DNA of 25,977 nt from Hydnum rufescens UP504 (GCA_014904985.1 MU129299.1:2407-28383); one strand, 5' to 3'. Positions 8,421-15,759 are shown, numbered from the stretch's first letter. The notes: generated from the sequence alone by a model not told the origin. Program-made: numbers and translations.

Positions 8421-9685
8421 GAACGACCGGTAAGCAGGGGAGGTGTCGTTAGTAGACTTTACTTATTCATCTCATAGCTACGTGCGGGTTTTTGGTGGTT
8501 CATTTATCATTAGTGTATTTGTTTTTTAATTGTATTTTGTTTGTTATAGTTATATTATTGTGTGTGTTGTTTTCTTTCTCATCGAGAGTATGTTGTGTAT
8601 GTGTTTTTGTTGTGTTTTTCTTGTTGTCTTTTTTTTATTTTTGTTGTCTTTTTCTGTTTTTCCTCTATTTTTTATCTGTCTGTTTTATATTGTTTAGTTT
8701 CTTTTCTTCTATGTTTCTAGTATCTGTTGTATTTATTTCTCTATTTTCTGTTTATTCTGTTATTTGTATTAGTTGTCTTTTCTTATATTTGTTTTTATCT
8801 TGCTTTTAATGCTTATTCTCTTCTTATATCTTGTCTATTCTTGCGATCTATGCCAACGCACCGCACCACGCCCCAACGCACGCACACTTCTTTTTGATTA
8901 TTTTTTTTGTTTATTTGTTTTGTTGTGGTCTGTTATTACTGTTCTTTCTTAGGTATCTATTGTGTATTTTTCTGTTTATCTCGTTTTTTTTCTCTTAATT
9001 ATCTGTTTTTGATGGTCACGGCCGCGTAATCGGATTGCATTATCCTTTTTACGGCTGAAAGATGGATGCTTTCTCCCCGCGTGTGTGTGTATGTTCGGGC
9101 ACAGTGTATATAACTTATACGTTCTCTCTTCCTGGCGGTGGGTGTCCTTTATGTTATTTGTTTTTGTTGAGTTGTTCCTGTCTCGCCCAGTAGTTTGCTT
9201 TATCTCTTTATCGTGTTTATAAGTTAGCTAGTCGTTATGGCTTTTTGCAATTTGTTGTTTTGTGTAGTTTTTTTAACTTATTTTATGTGTTTTCTATTCT
9301 CCTTGTGATTTTTTGTGTTTGTTTTTTTTTCTTTTTGTATCTTTCTTGTTCTATTGCTGTATTATCTTTGATTTGATTTAGTTTTGCCTCTTTTCTCTCT
9401 TTGCAATCCTGTGTTTTCTTTTTTGTTCTTTATCGAATTCTGTCTTTTTCAATATTTTATCGTTGGTGTGGTTGTCCGTACGACTGCCGTTTTTGTGTCT
9501 GGTGTGTTTGTGTATCTCTCGTTTAGATTTGTTATTGCGGGTTGTTAGTCTCGGGAACTTTACATCGTGTTGTGTCTTAGTTACCTTTAGTCTATGCTCT
9601 GTCTTGTGTTGTTGTTGGGTTATTTTTATGTTGTGTATGTTTGTGTTTGGTGGTGGGTGTGGGGTCATTTTTCATTTAGTCTTGT
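8421..9685. other. T-rich, strand-asymmetric filler; no gene seen
   Basis: The plus strand is dominated by T with G as second base (TTTTGTTGTGTTTTTC-like runs), and the minus strand is correspondingly A-rich. It replaces modules 6 and 7 of the right half. A short island at about 8850-8880 (CCAACGCACCGCACCACGCC) resembles the complement of the exon at 6340-6380. A less biased patch at 9010-9120 contains GTCACGGCCGCGTAATCGG. The minus-strand open frame at 9378-9668 is Lys/Asn/Thr-rich, as expected from composition alone. Confidence 0.5.
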
Positions 9686-10214
9686 GGCGCAAAAAGAGCA
9701 GCATAAGCTGCTCTTTTTGTGCTGCATTACTGTTGTACTAATATTTCATTATTTATTTCTGTAGATCCTGAACCAGAACCCCCGCGAGCCCCAAGCAGAA
9801 ACCCGCCGAACGAGACGCGCGAACGATAACCGCGAACGAAGCCCCACAAATGAAGACCAACCCTCTCGAGGGAGTGCCCAAAAGGAACCAGCCCTGACCG
9901 CACTCGCTGCAGAGGGTACGGTGGGTAAATGCGGGTGCATGACCATGATCCGCATAAACCATGCCCCCCTGTGGTGGCAGACCCCGGGGGGGATAATAGG
10001 TATATAGTATAATATGTATATAATAATAATAATAAATAACAAATAATAATAAATAAGCATATAATCTAGCACAGCCATGGATTGGCCGACAGATGGCCAA
10101 AAAACTGAATTGAAATCGCCTGATTTCGGCCGTAAGGTCTGGGGGACCTATTAGGTACCATTTTCTGCCCGAAAGTGGTACCTAAATTAGGTCCCCATAT
10201 GACTGACCAGCCTG
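9680..10214 (+). repeat. Right inverted arm of fold-back element, with terminal exon
   Basis: Inverted copy of 5321-5875. It contains hairpin A (9687-9722), a TACTAAT branch point, the acceptor CTGTAG ending at 9764, the terminal exon starting ATCCTGAACCAGAACCC, the CCCCGGGGGGG palindrome, the AATAATAATAA tract and terminal hairpin P3 (10141-10214). The donor of this last intron is missing, because the T-rich filler replaces the upstream part. Confidence 0.85.
10141..10214 (+). repeat. Terminal hairpin repeat P3
   Basis: Copy of the terminal repeat ending GACTGACCAGCCTG. GGGGGACCTATTAGGTACCA pairs with TGGTACCTAAATTAGGTCCC. KDZ coding (LDRADTG...) starts on the very next base. Confidence 0.8.
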
Positions 10215-11064
10215 TTGGATCGTGCAGATACTGGCCGTGAGCTTGACCACCGAAGGAAGGAGCATGTTGAAAAGGCAATGAAGAGCCGGGTCTCTGGAGT
10301 ACAAGGGGCTCTAAAGCGATATGAGGAGATCCGAAGGGAGATGATGAAGCTTCGGGGGAAGGGGAGTGTTGCAGCGGATGCTTATATCCCCCCAGAGATA
10401 TCCTCGTCTGTCTACAAGCTAGATGTAGATGAAGATATCTGGCAAGTACCTCATCATGAGGATCTTGCAAACTTTCCTGATGGAGAGGTACCTGCGTGGC
10501 TTAGAGATAAGGGGGTACGGGATGGGATACGAGCTGCCCAAGAGATTCTAAATTGCCGCCAGGAGCTGGAGCGTTGCAAGGCTGAATTCTCTAACTTACA
10601 TACATGGTTTATGACCCAATGTTCTGCCACATGGCATGCATATACTCTTTCTTGTGGTATGTAATCTACATTTGGCTGTCATGATAGGGGTTGACTGAAT
10701 TAGCCTCATTCTGCTAGATGCAGAGGTGAAGTTCTTTGCATTACTAGAGTTGCATCACCTGCATGATTTGGTAGAGGCTTGGCAGAGGCATTCATCAGCA
10801 ATGCTTGGGAGTGATGGCCAGATTGGCTGGATGAATCTTCCTGAGCGGCCTCCTCCCCTTTGTTATGGTAGGATTCAGATACTGTGTGGGCCTGTGTCCC
10901 CTGTGGCAAACTCACTGACAGGTGAGGCTGTGGATGGGGTCTCAGATGCTGCAAGCTCGGATGATGATGAAAATGGGGAATTAGAAGATGCACCTGTGCC
11001 GCAAGACATTGCATTCTTAGCTGCTCTTGATGCTCTTGAGGAGTTAGTCGGGGATGATGCATGA
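10215..11064 (+). pseudogene. KDZ-type transposase, C-terminal fragment
   Basis: The frame is open from the junction with the terminal repeat, reading DRADTGRELDHRRK. It continues through a helical region, KLDVDEDIW, DGEVPAWLRD, an AAQEILNCRQELERCKAE helix and LHTWF. After a 61-nt intron it resumes with VKFFALLELHHLHDLVEAWQ and ends in an acidic tail (SSDDDENGELED). This order (short helical repeat, LDVDxxIW, WLRD, paired helices, a second HxL..W helix) is the usual C-terminus of CxC/KDZ transposases. The catalytic core and N-terminus are absent, cut off exactly at the repeat. It is another copy of the family broken at 663-3080 and is better preserved. Confidence 0.75.
10657..10717 (+). other. 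61-nt intron in KDZ fragment
   Basis: Donor GTATGT at 10657, branch-like TTGACTGAAT, acceptor CTGCTAG ending at 10717. Splicing after the first base of a codon joins LSC-D to AEVKFF in frame. It has no internal hairpin, unlike the module introns. Confidence 0.85.
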
Positions 11065-11218
11065 ATTGTTCTATTTGAATGTAATATCTTGTATTTTGTA
11101 AACTATGGTTGGTTTAACTTGGAAAAAAAATAGAGATCTGAGTTCCGTGTGTCCTACTGTGGATTTGGGACAAGTTCACACATTTGGGCCCCATTGGTGC
11201 AGGCAGTTTGAATGTATC

Positions 11219-11320
11219 CACTTGGGTCCCATTTGGGCCCACTTGGGCCCCACTTGGGCCCCACTTGGGCCCCACTTGGGCCCCACTTGGGCCCCATTTG
11301 GGCCCCATTTTGGGCCCCAT
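11219..11320. repeat. 11-bp tandem repeat (CACTTGGGCCC)
   Basis: About eight units of CACTTGGGCCC with variants CATTTGGGCCC and CATTTTGGGCCC. It is related to the GGGCCC tract at 3882-3946. It sits between the KDZ fragment and terminal hairpin P4, so it is probably subterminal repeat DNA of a transposon. Confidence 0.8.
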
Positions 11321-11375
11321 TGCATTGATACTGCTCTTTAACTTTGGATTTGGGCCCTAGTGGGGCCCCAGTATT

Positions 11376-11452
11376 GTAGGACCTACTTAGGTACCAATTC
11401 ATGGCACAGATTTGGTACCTAACATAGGTAGTCAATGTGGTTGACCAGCCTG
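11376..11452 (+). repeat. Terminal hairpin repeat P4 (diverged)
   Basis: TAGGACCTACTTAGGTACCA, a ~14-nt loop, TTTGGTACCTAACATAGGTA and the tail TTGACCAGCCTG. It has the same design as P1-P3 but differs in loop and arms, so it is an older copy or a sister family. Array 2 starts directly after it. Confidence 0.7.
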
Positions 11453-11727
11453 TCAACGCCAGCAATTGCTGGGATGAGGATTGCAGCCAAGCACTGACTC
11501 AGAATATTAAAAATGTGGAATATATTATTATTAAGTTTATGGTGTACCGCTTGTATATAGTTGCCCAATGCATTGTGGTGTATTACTACTGATGAGTGGT
11601 TTGGCGCTTTCAGAACCTGGCACGTGTCAACATTGAGTTTCGGCTTCACCTGGTTGTGATACCCCACCAATGACACCAAGGCCAAAGTGAACACCACCAC
11701 ACCCCAGAATGGTGGGGTGCAGATAAG

Positions 11728-11826
11728 GCACATAATTTTTACCCCTTTCCCCACAAGGAGTGGCTTTAAGCCGCTCCTTGTGCACTGCTTAATTTTTACT
11801 AACACTTTGAATCCTTTTCATTGTAG
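11728..11826 (+). other. Module intron J1 (99 nt, possible GC donor)
   Basis: Donor reads AAG|GCACAT; acceptor TTGTAG ends at 11826. Hairpin A (11752-11782): CACAAGGAGTGGC paired with GCCGCTCCTTGTG. The branch point is TACTAAC. The donor is weak and may be dead. Confidence 0.55.
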
Positions 11827-12087
11827 GCAGTATCGCAATTGTTTGGGCACCCCACCCCGAACAGTGATGACGACGACATTGTCATTGTCAAGGATTCCGG
11901 GCTCCACAGCCACATGACTGATCCAACTGACAGCCGAAGTTGCGAGTATGATGAACGGTACACCACAGCCCAGAAAAGCTGGGCTGTAGAGATATCATAG
12001 TGAGTGCACGGTGGCTGGTATATTGGGAATGTACTCACAAAGATTCCTCTGCATAGAAACTGTGTGAACATAAGACTATGAGTGAGC

Positions 12088-12424
12088 GCTGGAAGACCTG
12101 TCAGTATGCTTTCTAAGTGACGAAAGATCTATGCTGATTATACCATGTAATGTAGTTTGATTTTCTTCGAGGGATCTCAAGAAAGAATATGAAAAGACAG
12201 AAGATGGCCTCAAGGCCATGCAATCTGTTGGCCAAATCATTGCCGAAATTCTCAAACAGCTTGATGACGATCGATGTGTGTTGGTTCATGATATAGTGTC
12301 TGCATATTGTACTAATATAATGCAACTTGCTTCATAGTTATTGTGAAGGCATCTTCGGGTCCTCAATATGTTGTTTCTTTCCATCCCACTCTGCCATTAG
12401 AAAAGCCGAAAGCTGGGATGCAAG
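12088..12424 (+). pseudogene. RPT4: Captured fragment of 26S proteasome ATPase Rpt4 (PSMC6)
   Basis: The spliced reading gives [20 protein letters not shown] (from 12173), then [14 protein letters not shown] and, across an intron, FIVKASSGPQYVVS and HPTLPLEKPKAG. This is the conserved N-terminal coiled-coil/OB-fold border of Rpt4, an AAA-ATPase subunit of the 19S proteasome base. The AAA domain is absent; similarity stops at about 12424, where a module donor (GCGAGT) begins. An upstream piece (GAGCGCTGGAAGACC, about 12088-12099), followed by a possible GTCAGT donor and CTTCGAG acceptor (12100-12172), may be the preceding host exon and intron. The fragment occupies the place where module 2 should have its hairpin A. 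As it keeps its own intron, it was copied from genomic DNA rather than mRNA. Not a functional gene. Confidence 0.85.
12276..12337 (+). other. 62-nt host intron kept inside the RPT4 fragment
   Basis: Donor GTGTGT at 12276, branch point TACTAAT, acceptor TTCATAG ending at 12337. Splicing after the first base of a Phe codon restores DDDR-F-IVKASSGP exactly. It has no hairpin A. Confidence 0.85.
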
Positions 12425-12527
12425 GCGAGTTCTTGCTTCTCGGGTTCCATCTTATGTGGAAGGGGCAGCTTTAAGCTGCCCCTTTTTGTGCATATTTAAT
12501 TTTTTACTGATAAGGTTTCATTGTTAG
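12425..12527 (+). other. Module intron J3 (GC donor) with hairpin A
   Basis: Donor AAG|GCGAGT; acceptor TTGTTAG ends at 12527. Hairpin A at 12460-12484: AAGGGGCAGC, loop TTTAA, GCTGCCCCTT. The branch-like TACTGAT lies between the hairpin and the acceptor. The preceding exon end (CATCCCA...TGGGATG, 12391-12420) could act as hairpin B although it is RPT4-derived. Confidence 0.6.
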
Positions 12528-12700
12528 GCACGACTGCGACTACCCACGCACCCCCCCAACTCGAATGATGACGATGATGATGCTACATCATCATCGTTGT
12601 TGAGAATCCCTGGTTCCATGGGACCAATGGACCCAAAGACGGAAGTTGCGAATGTGATAAACCATCCACCACACCCCCCATCACTGGGGTGTGGGATGAG

Positions 12701-12796
12701 GTAAGTATTATGATTCTGGGGCAAAATGGGTGGTTTTAAGCTGCCCATTTTCCCCCACTTTAAGTCTACTAATAATAAGAATTCCCTCCATTATAG
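12701..12796 (+). other. Module intron J4 (96 nt) with hairpin A
   Basis: Donor GTAAGT at 12701; acceptor TTATAG ends at 12796. Hairpin A at about 12718-12754: GCAAAATGGGTGG against CTGCCCATTTTCC, imperfect. The branch point is TACTAAT. Confidence 0.75.
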
Positions 12797-13008
12797 GATC
12801 GTCAGTACTGACACACCCGACCCCAGCCACAGCCCCTGCCCTCGAATGATCTCACCCCCCAACCTCGAATGTATGCAACCCCTCAGCCTCGAATGCACGC
12901 AGCCCCCCCTCCTCAACCTTGAACGGCCACGTATGAGCAAGGGATCTGGACCTGCAGGAGCCCACGGCAGTACACCACACCCCAGAAATGCTGGGGTGTG
13001 GTATTAAG

Positions 13009-13102
13009 GTAAATTTGTGGTTCCTTATGCACAAAAGGAGCAGCTTAGAGCTGCTCCTTTGTGCTGCTTTACTTTTTTACTAATGCTCTATTTTCATTAT
13101 AG
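13009..13102 (+). other. Module intron J5 (94 nt) with hairpin A
   Basis: Donor GTAAAT at 13009; acceptor TTATAG ends at 13102. Hairpin A at 13029-13064: CAAAAGGAGCAGC and GCTGCTCCTTTGTG. The branch point is TACTAAT. Hairpin B (12974-13002) has a perfect 12-bp stem six bases before the donor. Confidence 0.75.
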
Positions 13103-13396
13103 ACTATCCCCATCACCCTTACAAGCCCTGCCCCCGAATGATGACATGGCGATGATGACAACAAGATCATCGTTGTTGTAACGATTACGGATTTTATGCT
13201 GCTCCCCAACCCGCCCCAAATGAAATACACCCACCCCACCCCAAATGAAATAAACCCACCCTCAGCCCCGAACGAACGGACCCCCTCTATGGCCTACAGG
13301 TCTTGTGACCGCATATAAGGGGAGAATACAAAGCACAAACCCACAGGAGCACCCCCAGTACACCACACCCCAGCATAGCTGGGATGTGGTGTTAAG

Positions 13397-13460
13397 GTAA
13401 AGTACATTTGCTATGCACAAGGGGCAGCTTTAAGCTGCCTCTTCTGTGTCTTTAATATAG
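13397..13460 (+). other. Short module intron J6 (64 nt)
   Basis: Donor GTAAAG at 13397; acceptor AATATAG ends at 13460. Hairpin A (13415-13450): CACAAGGGGCAGC, loop, GCTGCCTCTTCTGTG, partly mismatched. The branch-point block seen in the other modules is deleted, so splicing is doubtful. Confidence 0.55.
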
Positions 13461-13598
13461 GCCATCATGATAGCCACCCATCCGCCTTACCCCTCAAATG
13501 ACGATGATATCGCTGTTGTCACCCATGACCCCAGGTCTTATGACGGACTGCCCTAAGGAGTACACCACACCCTAGCATTGCTAGGGTGTGGTGATGAG

Positions 13599-13699
13599 GC
13601 GAGTATAGCCATGAATCTTGAGCAAAATGGGCAGCTCTAAGCTGCCCATTTTGCCCTCCTTTGATTTTTTACTGACAACAAGTTTTATCTTCATTATAG
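13599..13699 (+). other. Module intron J7 (101 nt, GC donor) with hairpin A
   Basis: Donor GAG|GCGAGT at 13599; acceptor TTATAG ends at 13699. Hairpin A at 13622-13654 has a perfect 15-bp stem (GCAAAATGGGCAGCT and its complement, loop CTA). The branch point is TACTGAC. Hairpin B (13564-13592) is a perfect 13-bp stem with a 3-nt loop. Confidence 0.7.
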
Positions 13700-13940
13700 A
13701 GTCAATTGCTAGTCCTATGCGCCCCCCCTCGAGCAATTGCAACCCCCCCCACCTCGAACCAGTGTATCCCCCAGCCTCGAATTTATGCAGCCCGCTGCCT
13801 CCCTTTGCCTCAAATGTGCATGCCCCTTCTGCAGGTCTTATGACCATGCATGAGCGAGGAATCCAACAGACGAATCCGTGGGGACAGCAGGCAGTACACC
13901 ACATCCCAGCTATACTACCTGCCAAACAAAACCGCCCAAG

Positions 13941-14035
13941 GTAAGTAGTGTATGCAACCACACAAAAAGAGCAGCAAATGCTGCTCTTTTTGCGCTGGTT
14001 ATAAATTTTAACTAACATCTTATTGATTTTTCTAG
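13941..14035 (+). other. Module intron J8 (95 nt), leads to terminal exon
   Basis: Donor GTAAGT at 13941; acceptor TTCTAG ends at 14035. Hairpin A at 13962-13994: CACAAAAAGAGCAGC, loop, GCTGCTCTTTTTGCG, the same stem as in array 1. The branch point is AACTAAC. Hairpin B upstream is decayed. The exon after it (GACATCGCCTGAACCAGAACCC) matches the fold-back terminal exon. Confidence 0.75.
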
Positions 14036-14160
14036 GACATCGCCTGAACCAGAACCCAGTGAATGAAACACACGCCCATAGATAGATGTGTATATAATAA
14101 ATTAATAATTATCCATGAGAATAAACAATAATAAGTAAATAATCATAGTTGCTGATAAGC

Positions 14161-14744
14161 CCATATGGCCTGTTGATCTGCTTGGGGGCATTCCTGGGCT
14201 TGCCAGGACCTATCCTGATACCCCAAGCCAAATATAAGTTTGATATCAAAATGCCTATGGGCAGACTTACAGATTGACCTAAGGTCACCCTGTTGAAATT
14301 ATTTGAGATCAAAGGATTTTGATGCCTCATAGGCAATTAATTTGATGTGGTTTGACATGCCTTTTGAGATCAGTCCAAGTGGCTGACTGAGGTGAGGAAT
14401 CAAGTGAATTACCAAGGAATGTCCTGGAAACAAATTGCGATGCTGAGAGTCCTGAGCCATCATATATAGGGACCATGACAATAGTATCCCTAGAGGATCA
14501 CAGAACCGAGTTAGCTCCTAACAGCCCTTATGTGATCAAGAACTCACCAGTCAAGACAAGAATGAGCCTTGTGGTCAAAACGAACCCTAAGTCATATTCT
14601 AGCAGCACCCAGGATGAAAGTTGAGAGCTCAAAGAATGTTTTCAGTGATTTGGCAGCTGACCATCTTATAGCACACAAATGAGGGAGGTACCAGCAGTAC
14701 CGTTGCTAGGACGAAAGTTGTTGGATTCCTTGTGACTCCCAGAG
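14161..14744 (+). other. Decayed upstream part of Ty3 element; no intact gene
   Basis: Stops in all frames. A few stretches read plausibly in the pol direction, for example LAADHLIAHK near 14650 and LLGRKLLDSL near 14710, leading into the pol frame. No 5' LTR, primer-binding site, gag zinc knuckle or protease DTG-type motif was found, so the element is 5'-truncated somewhere between 14100 and 14700. Confidence 0.35.
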
Positions 14745-15755
14745 ATGTGGACGGAAGTCCTGAATAATGAGACAAACCCTTATTTGTTAGATATGATAAT
14801 GCAAAAAGGGGGGATGCCTGCACTATACCTCAGTGCATTGTGGAGACAATCAGTGGCAGCTGCCACATCTTTGCTTGAAGCAAATATCGCCCATGCCCTT
14901 GTATCTCAAAGAAGAGGAGTCAAGCCATCCACTAGTGACTGGGAACTGGCATCGCATGCAGCATCATATATCCGGTTGGCAGCTAAAGGAAAGTATAAAC
15001 CTGTTGCTAAAAAGAAACTCCTGGTACCAGTCAGTATACCTGGGAAGGTGTATGAATGAACAAATTATAAACCCATACCTATACCAATATGTGAACCTCT
15101 ACCAACACACCTGCCATCTCTTGAGGAATTCAGGTATTCCAAGCAGATAACAAAAGACTGTCTGGAGACCATAATTAAGAATGTCCCACAGGACTTTTTA
15201 TGGCCACAGGAGCTGGATCTCCTAGTGTATATTGTAGGGCAGAATGAAAAGGCAATAGCATTCATTGATGCAGAGCATGGGCAATTCAAGAGTGAATATT
15301 TTCTGGATTACATCATGGAAACAGTGCCCCACATACCATGGAGGCGACCACAGATCCCAATTCCAAAGGCTTTGAAGGACGAAATGATATTGATGTTAAA
15401 GTCGCAGGTGGCGGCAGGTACTCTGGAACTGTCCAGATTGTCGTACCAGTCAAGTGTCTGCATGGTTGCTAAACCGAAAGGAGGATGGCATGTAGTCCAC
15501 AATTTGCAGCCATTGAATGCGGTTTCCTTGCAAGATTCAATGCTGCCACCCAATATTAACGAGTTTGTGGACTCATTCGTCTGATATTCAGTATATGGGG
15601 TGATGGACCTATTTTCGGGATACCATCAGCGTACCCTACATGAGGAATCAAGACCACTCACTGCATGTCAAACTGAAATAGGGAATATGCAGCTTACCTT
15701 GTTACCAATGGGATATATGAATTCTATGCAGGAATATCAATGAACAACCATACAT
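14745..15755 (+). pseudogene. Ty3/gypsy pol, part 1: pre-RT region and N-terminal reverse transcriptase
   Basis: Frame from 14745 with TGA stops at about 15057, 15582 and 15741. It shows the pre-RT segment of basidiomycete gypsy pols (FLWPQELDLL, EKAIAFIDAEHGQF, HIPWRRPQIPIP), followed by RT blocks: SSVCMVAKPKGGWHVVHNLQ, LQPLNAV, motif A in VYGVMDLFSGYHQ (catalytic Asp present) and motif B-like LTLLPMGYMNS. The frame runs straight to the solo-LTR insertion and resumes after it in the matching phase at 17114. The lack of intact frames shows it is dead. Confidence 0.9.
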
Positions 15756-15759
15756 ATGA

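Larger units (their letters stand above)
5321..10214. mobile_element. 4.9-kb fold-back (palindromic) element with hairpin-intron array
   Basis: Ends are CAGGCTGGTCAGTC... and ...GACTGACCAGCCTG. The outer ~540 bp on each side are near-identical inverted copies, and the middle holds another inverted repeat (7807-8150). The left half has seven exon-intron modules reading outward on the minus strand. The right half keeps the mirror of one full module (8150-8420) and of the terminal intron and exon (9680-10100), with a T-rich filler between. The direct flanks (AAACCATTC left, TTGGATCGT right) show no target-site duplication. The right flank is KDZ coding sequence and the left flank is not, so the present borders probably arose by rearrangement. 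No transposase is encoded inside, so it would be non-autonomous. An alternative reading is a separate element at 5397-10140 flanked by two terminal hairpins. Confidence 0.7.
11453..14160 (+). mobile_element. Second hairpin-intron element (array 2), diverged
   Basis: It begins TCAACGCCAGCAATTGCTGG, similar to the centre of the fold-back element (TCAACGCTGGCAATTGCCGG at 7812-7831). It ends with a terminal exon CCTGAACCAGAACCC (14041-14056) and an AATAATAAGTAAATAATCATA tail, like the fold-back terminal exon and arm. Between these lie seven module introns on the plus strand. Exons have CGAATGA/CGAACGA units and end in hairpin B: 11965-11987, 12669-12694, 12974-13002, 13362-13390 and 13564-13592 are the clearest. 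Two homologous exons, 11827-11999 and 12528-12700, are both 173 nt, are open in the same phase and encode an acidic run (SDDDDIVIV, NDDDDD). Later exons have stops in all phases. No opposite half or inverted arm is visible. Confidence 0.7.

Noticed and set aside
8492..8809. 105-codon hydrophobic Phe/Leu-rich open frame
   Set aside because: Explained by the T-rich composition (TTT, CTT and TGT codons); no start context, no conservation visible.
5822..9722. Hairpins GCAAAAAGAGCAGC/GCTGCTCTTTTTGC as bacterial intrinsic terminators or a CRISPR array
   Set aside because: There is no U-run after the stem, spacing is irregular, and donor, branch-point and acceptor signals occur at fixed places around them. 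The surroundings are clearly fungal.
11105..11341. Protein with GPTWAPLGPHLGP repeats
   Set aside because: A translation of the 11-bp GGGCCC tandem repeat; both strands read open, as expected for a short repeat.
13581..14018. 145-codon minus-strand open frame over array 2
   Set aside because: It crosses two module introns and their hairpins in antisense, with no splice signals of its own; it is a shadow of the repeat structure.
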